Assembly (NCBI GenBank): GCA_001695595.3
Contig: MBPM02000132.1
Location: forward strand, 62,001 to 126,000
Reading direction: 5' to 3'
DNA from: Plasmopara viticola
Taxonomy: Eukaryota; Oomycota; Peronosporomycetes; Peronosporales; Peronosporaceae
Length of the DNA stretch: 64,000 bases
Under the pieces are notes generated by a model, which did not search any database, was not told where the DNA came from, and saw only the letters and a list, made by a program, of their open reading frames with translations. The first letter of the stretch is position 1. Every line of letters begins with the position of its first letter. The position numbers and the translations under genes were made by a program. This document shows positions 34,302 through 44,884 of this stretch, one piece after another.

Positions 34302-34659
34302 AAGAGTAGTGCTAGTGGATTGCATCTCTAGCCTTCTTTTGCGCATCGACTAATACGGAGCATATGGTGCCAAAAACGCTGCGAAGGCTGATCTGGTTGG
34401 ATACGGTTTAGATACCATGCCGACGATTGGTAAGCGCTTCAAAATTTGGTCTTTAGCAACAATGATAATAGGGTAAAGCAACGACGGCAAGGCAAATGTA
34501 TAAACGGCTATCTCTGCGCCCAATGATTTTTTATGATCTGAGAGAGTGCACACTACACGCATGGCTACTTTACTAATGTGCAAAACTTGAACTTTAAATT
34601 AAGATTTGTTAATATAGAAAAGGAGAATGGAAAAATATACCGTTTCTATAACAATACCT

Positions 34660-34983
34660 TGTATTGTATTGTATTACGTTATCGCGTTGCCAAGTTATGC
34701 ACGTGCTAGGCTCTATGGCTAGTCCACGGCATAGAGTGGTGTCCGCATACGTCGAGTCTCGTTCGGCGGGCAGTGCAGCCAGCACCGAGGCCGTGAGGGT
34801 CTTCCATTATTTTGTGTACTTCTGACTTGGTAAGAGCCCAGGTGCCGCCTTGGTGCTGGAGACCGTCGCGTCGAGGGTGAGACTCGTTAGAGACCTGCAG
34901 ATGCCCGAGAGCACCTGCCCGAAGCGCGCGAGCAATTAGCCCCCGCGCTTGGAAGGAGGGCGTCACCCCAACCTTTTCCGAAA
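34660..34983 (-). mobile_element. Short non-autonomous LINE derivative (SINE-like), copy 4
   Basis: About 324 bp in minus orientation, with a TACAA-repeat tail at its left end and a TTTTCGGAAAAGGTTGGGG start at its right. It is flanked by a perfect 12 bp direct repeat ATAACAATACCT (34648-34659 and 34984-34995). Confidence 0.95.
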
Positions 34984-35008
34984 ATAACAATACCTAGCAA
35001 TAAATATT

Positions 35009-35103
35009 GGGAAATGATACCGAGCAGGCACTTTTTGCTAACGGGCAGCACTGATGTTTATATAAATCGAATTGATTGGCATTTCTTCTCTGTGATTGGC
35101 TGG
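35009..35103 (+). repeat. Single end of the GGGCAGGCAC TIR transposon family
   Basis: GGGAAATGATACCGAGCAGG through the TGTGATTGGCTGGA block, matching the left ends of the elements at 22847 and 49217. No partner end lies nearby. The sequence passes directly into effector coding sequence at 35104. Confidence 0.8.
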
Positions 35104-35963
35104 AACACCGAGCTGGGACGAGAGCTGGTCGACGAAAACATTTTATCCAATCATCGGTTTCAAGCGTGGGTCAAGTACGTAGAAAGCTACAATTTGGAGC
35201 ATCCCGAGGAGAAAATGTCGATTATTGAAAAGTTGCGGGAGAAATTCGATGAGCTTGCATCGTCAATGATGCTGGAACAGGCCAAGGGAGAGATAGACAC
35301 GTCACTTCAAGCCATTGGCGCAAAACTCCAGTTTAAACAAATGTCGTTATGGAAAAACATAAAGTTCCCCTGGACCAAATTTACTACGATTTGCAGGCAA
35401 ACTGCACTCTCCCGACTTTGTTTACCGGCCGTGCAAAGAATGTCTGGGACAATTTCTTCACCAATTTCAACCCTGGTCGGCCAATGACGCTCTCCGATCA
35501 GCTGCTCCACGCTTTCGATGAAGCTCAGGATGTTGGAGTAGACAATATGGGGTAATGTCAGGCTTTAAATGTTTGAAAGCAAGCTCCGGTGTCACACCTC
35601 TACGCAGCCAGTCGTTTTCTAAATAGAGTTACAGGTCTGTCGCCTGCGCTGCTAATTCCCCTGACCATTTTGAGGCTATTAGCAGCTTAGACAGACTCGC
35701 GTAAATCATGGATAAGGTATGCGAAAATGTATCAGAGAGAGACAGGGACTGACGTGACACTTAACGAGGTCATTGATGGCTTCTTCAGCGCAAATAGGAT
35801 CAAGGTTGTTATCGAAACAGCTAGGACTGATGATGGAAAGGAGTTGGCGAAGAATTTGGAGAAGTATATGGAGGAGAAGTTGGCAGCTGCGCAAGCTAAG
35901 GCGTTGCCTATTGGCAGTGGTTTTGCGTTGTTGCAGATCAAACATTGTAAGACTGAAATATAG
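35104..35963 (+). pseudogene. Effector pseudogene with 5' truncation and an internal inversion
   Basis: It starts inside the first module (ELGRELVDENILSNHRFQAW), having lost signal peptide, RPGT and EER to the adjoining TIR end. A frameshift near 35350 moves the second module to another frame (MEKHKVPLDQIYYDLQANC, to HAFDEAQ at 35525). 35520-35702 is then inverted: it reads in the direction of 7320-7490 plus strand, i.e. opposite to the rest. The normal direction resumes with SWIRYAKMYQRETGTD (35700 onward) to EEKLAAAQA, where the usual stop TAG is now AAG and the reading runs on to 35963. Not functional. Confidence 0.87.
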
Positions 35964-36159
35964 AGAAGTTGTTTGTATAACAGGGAAGTACGATATTTGC
36001 GTTTTTTAGGCATCAGCACGGCTGTAGGAGACAAAAAAAACTTATCATGGGCAAAAATATTGATCTTGTCCTCTTTAAAAAGTCTACTAATTCGCCTTTT
36101 TTATTATGTTTTTGGAGCAATTATAGAGCTTTCTCTATCGGTTTCCAAGATGGCTCTTT

Positions 36160-37081
36160 AATGCTAGTTTTTTGGCCGCAAAGACTCACTTCCGGAATTC
36201 GATCGACTCATTACGCAATGGACGCAAAAACGATGTATTAGCAAAATGGATCTAGTACTCCTGTACGTCACACGTCTCGACGTCTAGTGGCACAGTTGTC
36301 TTTAAAAAAAAAACTGCGCTTCTCCGACGGTCATTCGCCAGACAACCGCTCACTCTACGTGGAGGTGCGTCTATCCTTCCCCCTTGTTTTAGGCACCTCT
36401 ACCTTTCGGCTTTGATTAAAACGAAGTAATGGACCCCATTGCGAGGTGAATATGTGTGGTACACACCTTCTCACAGCGCGCCTTGGGTTATCGGATTCCA
36501 CTAGCACCCACGTGCATCAGATGATGCCACAATAATTCCAGCACAGGCAGTTGGTGTATAACGGAGTAATCTTCACTTGTGTAATCATGTGCAATATGAT
36601 TCTTCTAGCGCTTTGAGACTAAATGAGTTCATTCGAATGACGGGGCCAATCCCATTACACTTTGAGTCTAAGGTTGAACCTCAGAGTACAGCTTCTATAT
36701 AGGAGCGGCTAAAGCCTCTAGGAGCCCTTTGGGTGCATTTACGAGCAACAGCGGGAACAATGACAGATCGAATTAGTTGCAAATTTATGCAAGTTGCCCT
36801 ACGTCATCTCTCGTCTCGAAGCACAAGGCCCAAGACTCAAGGTTACCAAGCCCAAGCATCGACTTAGACTTCTGTGCGAGCTTCGTTTGCTTTACGCTCC
36901 CTTAGAGTCAACTCCACACAGCTCCTCGTCTTTGCGAAAGCTGAGTTGGACTGCACCGGGTAGTACTTTGAGTGGTTTCGTTCGACCCCTAGCGACCAAG
37001 GAAGAACATGCACCATCTGCACCCATCTGCGAAGACGTGCTCGACAGCAGCGACTACCTCGATGCCAAAATTTGCGCGTAG
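36160..37081 (+). mobile_element. Gypsy LTR-like block plus gag-like fragment
   Basis: Near-identical inverted copy of 5930-6870. The open frame 36794-37081 begins MPYVISRLEAQGPRL and follows the same protein as the minus frame at 6200. It stops at ~37080 where block B begins. It lies directly behind an effector pseudogene, as at 6.9-7.1 kb. Confidence 0.78.
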
Positions 37082-37084
37082 CCC

Positions 37085-40000
37085 CTGTGCTGCACGCAAA
37101 TTTTTCTTGATGTACTCAGGCGCATTCTGTTGTTGTTGCTTCTACTTTCACTTTGACTGAATGCGATATCAAACGAAGATCGACCGGAAACAGTGTCTGA
37201 TCAGTGTTTAAGGTTCGAACACACTGCAGCGCCAAGTTATAAAAGAGGAACAACTACTGTGGGTATTTAACATTATTGCGGACCCCTCTTGCGCTTTTCT
37301 GAAGAGCAATGGCTCCACGCGATCAAGGAGTGAGCCAGGCGATTGAGCGCGCTTTGAGTTAAGTCAATAAGCCTTAACCAAAGTAAGGAGAAGTCTGCGT
37401 GCGAAACTGTCTAACTCTTTTGTCGTGATCCGTCAAGCGATTAAAGTCGGGTGTGACCCATACATCTGGACAAGATACGCATGTATCCTTCGCTACAATG
37501 ACGAAGGAGAGAACGGTATGTCCATACACTAGCAAATGATACTTTCGGGAAGCCACACGATGTAAACAATATAAACTGTAAGATCTTCTGAACGTGCTGT
37601 TAAGAGTGCTCTACCAAAAAAAATAGCGAGAAAATTTTTTTCTGTGTTTTCAAGAGTTGTGAGACTTCAAAGTGTGTCTATTGGTGCTAAGGCTGATTAG
37701 AAGGAGTCAACACGTTCACAAATATAGACTCTGGTGAGTTGGAGGAGAAGACGCAAATTAAGAAGTAGGCTTAAGAGTGAGAAGCGCTCAAGAAAAGCTA
37801 GTGTTCAAGCAAGCCCTGCAAGGAAAATCTTTATAAAATGGTGCTGAAAGAACTGCCACCAGATCGTTAAGCTCATCACGAAATCGACTTGACTCCATAA
37901 ACGAAGTACGGAAGGCTGGAAATGTGCAGCTAATAAGTGTTCACACTGTAGCTCGACTTCCTGCGTTAAAAAAGCAAAAAAAACGCTTATGCTTTCAATA
38001 AGCTGATCGGTGCCCCCACCCTTGCTTAATAATCAGTTCCTCGCAAGGTACAATTATTGACAGAATGGTAAATAGCTTGTTTTCAGCCCTCTAGGATTAT
38101 CAGATTCATTTCATCAAATTCGTATGCGAGACAAAGACGTTCCTCAAACGGCAATGAGCACGCTAAGTGAAATGCAATGGGAATGACTTGTAATGCCACA
38201 GGGACTGAAAAATGTGCCCGCATTTCTCATAGTCAACATTCTCATCTCACGCGAGAGTTCTCTCCAAGCTATTTTTACGATATTTTCGTCCATAGCAAGG
38301 CTGAGCACAACCAAACGGACTAGAGACATATTTCAAGCATCTTCAAAAGCACTTTGTAGTGATGCGAGAGCGTCGGCTCTACAAAAAAGTGAAGGAATAG
38401 ATCGTTTGCGCGCTGGAAATGCCACTTGTTGGTTGCTTCGTTAGGAATAATTGAGTCCGTGTTGATTCGGAGCAGACCAAGGCGAGCGATAATCGTCCCA
38501 CACTTCTGATTGTGAAGCAACTACGAACACGATTAGATCTGGCCAATCAACTCCACAAGTGCGCGCGGTACTATGCTGAATGGTTTAGTCAATGACCCGC
38601 CCGCTCAAGATGGCATCCCAAGCATAAAGTCATACTTAACATCGAAGTCAAAAAGGATGAAGTCATCGTCTCCTCGGAATTCAGTCGAAGTGCCACGACT
38701 TGCTCTACTTGTTCTTAGCAAATCCATCAGCTAAATTCAGCAGCCATCGTGCCCATATCGCTCTCTGCAAAAGTAAATATCGTGTTTCTGATGAAGGTAT
38801 TTTCACGCATTAGTGTCGAACAACGCACGCGAAAAACCCCACTTGGGCGTACCGAAGAAAACTTGGCAACGATCAGTAAGGGCGGGCTTACCTACTGGCC
38901 AAAAAATTAGTTTGGCGATGACGGTGACATCCCAGTGCTTTAAAACAGCCCGCAAAGACAAAGATGAAGAGCAGTGTCGGTCCGGGTTGATTTAGCTGCA
39001 AAGCAAGTTCGATCTTCGGTGCTTAATACACGCCAATATTGAGCGAGAGCGCTGCGGAAACGACTGAATGTCGATCTACACATGGTCATCTTTCGCTTTG
39101 TGGCCCATCCTGCCACAGCCGGGGACGCTACGCGTTGGCATTGGGACCACCTTATATAACGTCGCCACTTCGATAGCTTCTTCGACCGATTTGCTCAAGA
39201 TGCGAGACAAAGAACACCGGGCACGTTAAGCGTAAATGTGCAGGTCTAACTGGCCTTGGCGCAGATCCAAAATTTCAATGTGAACTCGAAATTTGCACTT
39301 TGGAGGCTAAGACGCTTGCTTGAGATCATTATCGAAGTGACCATATGTTGAAGAGCAGCCTGCATCATTCATTCGCTTCTACCAGATTCAGTTCAATTCA
39401 GCTATCGTAAAGGCGAAGAGCTGTGTGGAACTGAATTTAAGGGAGTGTAAATTAAACGGAACACACAGAGAATTTTGAACCGATACCTGAGTTCAATTCT
39501 GATGAGTTCCGAGCCTTTTGCTTCGAGACGAGGAATAATTTGCAGGAAGAGAAGGCAACTTGGTGATTTTTTTTAACTAATAAGAAAATGCAGTCATGCT
39601 TCCTGCTGCTGCTCACGAGTGCATTTGAAGGGCTTCTGGATGTTTTTCTTGTAAGTCCTTGCTTTCACTTATAAATCTACGATCCTGGACTCCCCGGCGA
39701 CTTCGAGCTTGAAATCTGATTTTCTGTATTATGATAGACCTCGTCCCTCACATTTACCTGACTGTCCCGTCGGCCGTGTCATCGGTCCAGTCCCACAGAG
39801 CAGGATCCATCATTCTGAACATGATTACACAAGTGGTGATTACTTTAACTGTGTGTACTGGAACGATTATGACATCATGTGATGACGTAGCGGGTTTCGG
39901 CGGTACCACCGGTATTCGATCGGTTATAGTGATCCATGGAGCACTGTGATATGTACCACATTTGCATCAAAGTAATGGCCTATGAGGGCCCATTACATTA

Positions 40001-40330
40001 TTTTTCCCGTTGCCCAAAGGTTAAGGTGCCTGGAATGATAGACGCGCCACCGCGGTAAAGCATGAGGTCTTTCTAGCCTGAGCGGGTATCTGGCGAATAA
40101 ATGTCGGAGAATCGCAGTTTTTAAAACGACAATGCCTACCACATACTTTTCGGTCTCACAACGTGTGACGTACGGAAAATTGAGATCCTTGATTGATGGA
40201 AAGTCGTTTTCTGCGCCCATCGCATGATGGAAGGCATATACTTACGGCAGCAGCTGAAGGTATATGATGATGATTTGGTCGGGCTTTGAAATTAAATCTT
40301 TGCGGCCAAAAATCCTTATGAAAGCGAATT
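37085..40330. mobile_element. Rearranged Gypsy relic in block B
   Basis: Same order and same internal inversion as in block A: a reverse-transcriptase fragment on the plus strand at 38190-38400 (MPQGLKNVPAFLIVNILISR in one frame), protease-like sequence on the minus strand near 38800-38580, gag-like on the minus strand near 39560-39400, and an LTR-like block at 39700-40330. More decayed than A in the reverse-transcriptase part. Confidence 0.68.
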
Positions 40331-40394
40331 GGGATCTAGCTAATTAGTCGCTAATTGCTACAAATGAAAATAAAGTAAGGCAAATGAGTAGACT

Positions 40395-41551
40395 GTAATG
40401 TAATGTATTACGTTATCGCGTTGCCAAGGTATGCACGTGCTAGGCTCAGTCTGGCTAGTCCACGGCATAGAGTGGTGTCCGCATACGTCGAGTCTCGTTC
40501 GGCGGGCAGTGCATCCAGCACCGAGGTCGTATGGGTCTTCCATTTCTTTCGGTCTTGTGCAAGGGTACGTACCACTTCGAGGTCTTGTGCTGTCCGGAGT
40601 CGAAAGCCGGAGTCACGGGAAACAAGATTGTGGTCGAGTGTCGAGGGGAGCGTGGTGCGGGGACGTCCGCGCCATTTTGCTGCGGTGGAGAAGAAGTAGG
40701 CACGCATCTGGATGTTAGCTGGAATGTCGGGATTGCGGCGAAGTACATGGCCAAACAGGCGCCAGCGAGCTTGTGTCAGTCGTAGTCTCAGCGGCCGCTC
40801 ATCACAGAGGTCGTAGAGTCTTGCATTCGAAATGGGTCGGGGGTAGCGATAGCCAAGAGCGTAGCGAAGCTGGCGGCGATGGAAACTCTCGAGGCCGTGG
40901 AGCTCTGACTTGGTAAGAGCCCAGGTGGCGCAGTTGTACAGCAGAATCGGCAGGACGTAGGTGTTGTACAATCGAATGCGGTCTTGGGTGAGATGAGCGT
41001 GGGGCGGAGCCAGACGGACCAGAGGCGGTGTAGCGCGAGGGTGGCCAGGGACTTGCGTCGGGATAAACCTTCAATATCGCCGAGGAGTGTTCCGAGCTTC
41101 TTAGTGTGGCGCCAGGTTTCTTCTCGGGATCGGGCGTGTCGAGTGGCGCCCGACGGGTTGCAGTGGCGGCGGAGTTCGGTGACTTCGGTCTAGCTTCTTT
41201 TTTTTTTTTTTTTCAGGGTTAGAAGGAAGTCATCAATGCGTTGCTCACCTCTATCGTAGATCTTGGTTTCTCGGAGGCCAAGGATATCGACGCGGTAGCG
41301 CCGGAGATCTTCGGGGAGTGTTTTGTGCTTCTTGCGCTTCAAACCTAGAGAATTCACATTAAAGGAGCCAATCCTGATGCGGTTGGCGCGGTTAAGGGCG
41401 AGGAAGGGGGTTTGGCCTGGTGCTGGACACCGTCGCGTCGAGGGTGAGACTTGTTAGAGACCTGCAGATGCCCGAGAGCACCTGCCCGAAGCGCGCGAGC
41501 ATTTAGCACCCGCGCTTGGAAGGAGGGCGTCACCCCAACCTTTTCCGAAAA
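40395..41551 (-). mobile_element. LINE (non-LTR retrotransposon), internally deleted
   Basis: About 1.16 kb in minus orientation, flanked by a perfect 13 bp direct repeat AAATGAGTAGACT (40382-40394 and 41552-41564). The 5' end starts at CGGAAAAGGTTGGGG. Just downstream the minus strand reads RIGSFNVNSLGLK, then DILGLRETKIYDRGEQRIDD, the start of an AP-type endonuclease domain. An A-rich run (18 A, near 41195-41213) follows. The C-terminal region of the reverse-transcriptase protein comes next (YNTYVLPILLYNCATWALTK near 40970, then the FHRRQLRYALGYRYPRPISN segment and GHVLRRNPDIPAN). The polymerase core is deleted. The 3' tail is TTACA/TACAA-type. Confidence 0.93.
40408..40971 (-). pseudogene. 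LINE reverse-transcriptase C-terminal fragment
   Basis: A 187-codon open frame starting MYNTYVLPILLYNCATWALT. The sequence is that of the post-polymerase region of non-LTR elements: L.YNcaTWaLtks...LesFHRRqLRyalG, then LYdlc.erPLrlrl..aRWRlFGHVLRR. It is uninterrupted, which suggests a recent insertion, but has no polymerase domain. Confidence 0.88.
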
Positions 41552-41790
41552 AAATGAGTAGACTCCTTAATGTAAATGTATCGATATATATAAATCAACA
41601 GAGTACGTTGCAATGCCAATAAAACAAGTACCTCCATAATAAGATCACCCACACCCGCGCTTGGCATTGCCTAAATGACTTACATATCCTAATTCCTGTC
41701 ATGCGTCATGTTTTACAACAATAATGTTTTTAGCGGTCTTAAAATGCACGATCTGCAAGAACTCCACACAATAGCCAATAGAGGCAACTC

Positions 41791-42911
41791 CTAAGCTTGT
41801 GCGACTGCCAACTTCTTTGCCAAATACTCCGCCAAGTTCCTCGCCAACTTCTTTCCATCTTCGGTCGTCACTGTTTTGACAACTTTTATAATCCTGTCTG
41901 CGGCAAAAAGCTTTCAATGACCTCGTTGAGCGTCACGCCCGTCCCTGTCTGCTTCCGATACATTTCCTCATACCTCATCCATGACAGGAGCTCTGGATTT
42001 TTGAGTAGATCATTCGGGGTTTCGTCAAGCATTAAATATTTAAAAGCAAGCTTTGGCGTCACGCGTTCACGCAACCAGACCTGTTCTAATTGGAGTTGAA
42101 GGCCTTTCGCCAGCACTGCTGTTTTTTCTGATCGCTTTGAAGCAATGAGTAACGCAGACAGACTCGCATCCTTGAAAGTGTAAAGCAGCTGCTCCAAGTG
42201 TGTCATTGGTCTACCAGGTTTGTACAAGCTCAAATAAATGTTCCAGATAGCATACGCATGGCCGGTAAGCAAGACCGGGTGGCTCGGGTCCCACTGTAAA
42301 AGGTTGTAGAGTCGGGAGGAAGTACATTTTTCGGCGCTCCATATCGCCATCTGCTCAATCTGGAGTTTCGCGCCAAGATTTTTAAGTGACGGGTCGGCGT
42401 CTCTTTTTGCCTGTTCTAGCATCATGGCCAAATCGTATTCATCAAGTTGGTTCTGCAACTTTTTGATGATCGACACTTTTTTCGTGGGATGCTCCAACTT
42501 GTAGCTGTCCACGTACTTGACCCACAGACGAAACTTAGAATTCGACAAAATGTCCTCGTCGACCTCATCGAGCTTTAGCTTGGTGAACACTGAGTAAGGA
42601 TGCACATTTTTTACCCTCCACCACGCCACTTTGAGCTCAAGGTGAGAGTTGGCATTGTGATTCCACACCGCATGCGTACTTTTGGCCAACAAGGTGGCAT
42701 ACTTATTCCCCCAGCCGACTTCTTCGATAACAGGAACCCTCTCTTCAACTTCCGCATACTGCGGTTCTGAGACGAGGGTACCAGGTCGATCTCCGGCCGA
42801 TGAAGATATCTCTAGGGGTGCAGGGGACGCTGTCGCATTCGCAGAAGCATCGACTTTTGCAATGAGAAAGATAACAGGTAGAAGTGCTAAAGCAATCACG
42901 TGAAGACGCAT
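41791..42911 (-). CDS. Secreted RPGT-EER effector with late frameshift
   Basis: Open from 42911 to 41886 (341 residues). Signal peptide 1-22 (MRLHVIALALLPVIFLIAKV), DRPGT at 41-45, and VEERV with EER at 56-58. Module pairs are Trp98/Tyr133, Trp191/Tyr226 and Trp279/Tyr314. Near 41905 a run of A is one base shorter than in the copy at 30066, so the frame ends VIESFLPQTGL. The other frame continues DRIIKVVKTVTTEDGKKLAR to a stop at 41791-41793. The final ~30 residues are thus lost unless the frame is corrected. It is the block B partner of the pseudogene at 29957-31020 and the better kept of the two. Confidence 0.85.
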
Positions 42912-42925
42912 TCTGTCAACTTGCT

Positions 42926-42942
42926 GGCCAAATGAAGAATGA
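42926..42942 (-). promoter_or_regulatory. Oomycete initiator-like core promoter
   Basis: Minus strand reads TCATTCTTCATTTGGCC, 14 bases before the ATG at 42911. It is the closest of all copies to the published oomycete Inr plus flanking pattern. Confidence 0.68.
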
Positions 42943-43180
42943 AAGGATAATGCAAGTGGATTGCATCTCTAGTCTTTTTTTGCGCATCGACTAAGAAGGA
43001 GCCGGATGGTACGTACACGCTGGAAGCTAAGATGGTACCATAAACGCCACAGGCTGATCTGCTCTGTAGTGCTGATCCAGCAATCATGCTAATGCCTGCC
43101 CGACGATTTGTGCATAAGCATTGGCTGATATCGATCAACATTACTTATATCCAGACCTATAGACTGATCTTCAGCGCTAA

Positions 43181-43266
43181 CTCATCACACTTAGGGTTTA
43201 GTTATTAAGAATATCTAATAAATATTTATTAAATAATCTTTTTATTTAAACCCTAAGTGTGATGAG
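43181..43266. repeat. Inverted repeat, 20 bp perfect arms
   Basis: CTCATCACACTTAGGGTTTA at 43181-43200 and its exact complement at 43247-43266, with a 46-base A+T-rich loop. The block A counterpart near 31287 has only one arm. Confidence 0.9.
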
Positions 43267-43286
43267 TCAAAATCAAACCGATTATG

Positions 43287-43327
43287 CCATATATTAGTAA
43301 TAAATATTATTTATTACTAATATATGG
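43287..43327. repeat. Near-perfect 41-base palindrome
   Basis: Two 20-base arms (CCATATATTAGTAATAAATA and its complement) around a single base. Block A has just one arm (TATTTATTACTAATATATGG near 31316), so the second arm was added after duplication. Confidence 0.9.
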
Positions 43328-43784
43328 GTTCGCTTATGCTTTTACTACAAAAATAAAGTACCAATTTACACCTTAATTGCGTGCCGGTATGATTTTAGTA
43401 TATGGCCTTCTGTAGCAACGATATCAAAGTATCAGTAATACAGTGGCAGTGTTTTTGTTTACTGCAGATCCGAAGAAAGAGATCTGCAACCCGGCGCTAT
43501 GTGTACCACAGCGATCTAAAGAGTTTCATTGTTATCATTCTTAAAGTAACATTACTAATGTTAGCTGCATATAAATCAGTTATATATGGTGTGCGTAAAT
43601 AAGGAAATCAAATTATTGACTCTAATTGATAGGTCGCCCAAACCTACAGCCGCGCTTGAAATGACTTGAAGTAAGGTATGGGCCTGTCATAAGTCATATA
43701 ACACACCATATCCATAGAGTCAAGAAGCTTTCCAGTCTTACAACGCTCAAACTGCTACAACTCAATCGCCGGTAGAGGCGACTC

Positions 43785-44853
43785 CTAAGCTCGCGAGGTC
43801 GCTACCTCTTTCGCCAATATCTTTCCATTATCAGTCGTTGCTTTCTCGTTCATAGCCTGGATCTGGTCTGCGTTGTAGTAGCGCTTCATCATTTGATTAA
43901 GGGACACGTCCGTCCATTTCTCCTTCCGATACATATCCACAAACCTCGACCACATTTCAATCTTCGGGTTATCAAGAAGACGCCTTGATTCGTCGTGGAG
44001 CTTCAATCTTTTGAAAACCAGCTCCGGCTTCACAAAATTGAAGCTTTGTCGCCTGCACTTCTGTTTCTTCAAATCGTTTTGCCACAAATAGTAGCGAAGA
44101 TAGACCTCCGTTACCAAACATACTGAGCAGCTGATCGAAGAGCGGCAAGGACCAACCAGGATAATACTTGGTAAAATAAATGTACCAAATGTTATACGCA
44201 CGGCCCGTGAGCAAACCCGGGGAGGTCTGGCCAAACTGCAAAGATATGTAGATTATTCGTGGATCAACTCTTTCGTCTTTCCAAATCGACATCTGCTCCC
44301 TCTTCAGTGTCGTGCCAATATCTTTGATCAACGAGTCTTCATGTTCCTTTGCCTGTTCCAGCATCATCGTTAATTCACTATCCTTGTATTTTTCCCGCAA
44401 CTTTTCAATTATCTACACTTCTTCATCGGGATGCTCCGCATTGTAACTTTTCACGTACTCGACCCACGCATGAAACCAAGGGCTCGATTAAATGTTCTCG
44501 TCGACCGTCTCGGGCTCCAGACCCTCGTAGATAAGGCGAGAATGCTCATTTCTCAGCCTCCACCCAGCTGCTTTTAGCTCAATCTAAGAGTCGACATCTT
44601 GTTTTCCCAACGCCTGCGTGCTTTTGGAGAGTAAAGTGGCAACTTCATTTTCCAAGCCGACATCTTCACCATGAACCCTCTCTTCGTTTCCTGCATACTG
44701 CGGTACCGAGACGAGAGTACCAGGTCGACCGACCTCCAGTGGATGAAAATGTCCTAAGGGTGCAGAGGATGCTGTCGCATTCGCAGAAGCGTCGGCGATT
44801 TCGACAAAGAAGAAAGCTACTAGGAGTGTCAAAGCAGTGCCATGTAGACGCAT
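43785..44853 (-). pseudogene. Effector pseudogene (block B partner of 33224-34270)
   Basis: Starts MRLHGTALTLLVAFFFVEIA at 44853, with GRPGT and NEER retained. An in-frame stop follows QDVDS near 44584, with more stops near 44487 and 44415. The second module is open (44400-43972: MREKYKDSELTMMLEQAKE, GRAYNIWYIYFTKYYPGWSL), then a deletion and frameshift near 44035. The third module continues in another frame (FVKPELVFKRLKLHDESRRL, KIEMWSRFVDMYRKEKWTD) to the family's normal end ATSRA at 43785. Its partner in block A is open to near its end. Confidence 0.88.
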
Positions 44854-44867
44854 CTTGTCAATTTGAT

Positions 44868-44884
44868 GGCCGATTGAGTAGTGA
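44868..44884 (-). promoter_or_regulatory. Initiator-like core promoter of the 43.8-44.9 kb pseudogene
   Basis: Minus strand reads TCACTACTCAATCGGCC, identical to the element of the 33.2 kb gene, although the gene behind it is broken. Confidence 0.6.

Larger units (their letters stand above)
26382..34650. repeat. Duplicated block A (Gypsy relic plus three effector loci)
   Basis: About 8.3 kb collinear with 37085-45215 (block B). Anchors are 26390/37095 (TGTACTCAGGCGCATTCTG), 26880/37795, 27250/38190, 28660/39600, 29520/40160, 30420/42240, 31500/43460, 33010/43580 and 34470/45040. The block differs from B by a SINE-like insertion at 29212, absence of the LINE of B, and presence of an effector relic at 31782-32816 that B lacks. 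Confidence 0.85.

Noticed and set aside
43181..43327. MITE or CRISPR-like array
   Set aside because: Only two unrelated palindromes, no target duplication and no regularly spaced repeats. The template for each arm is visible in block A.
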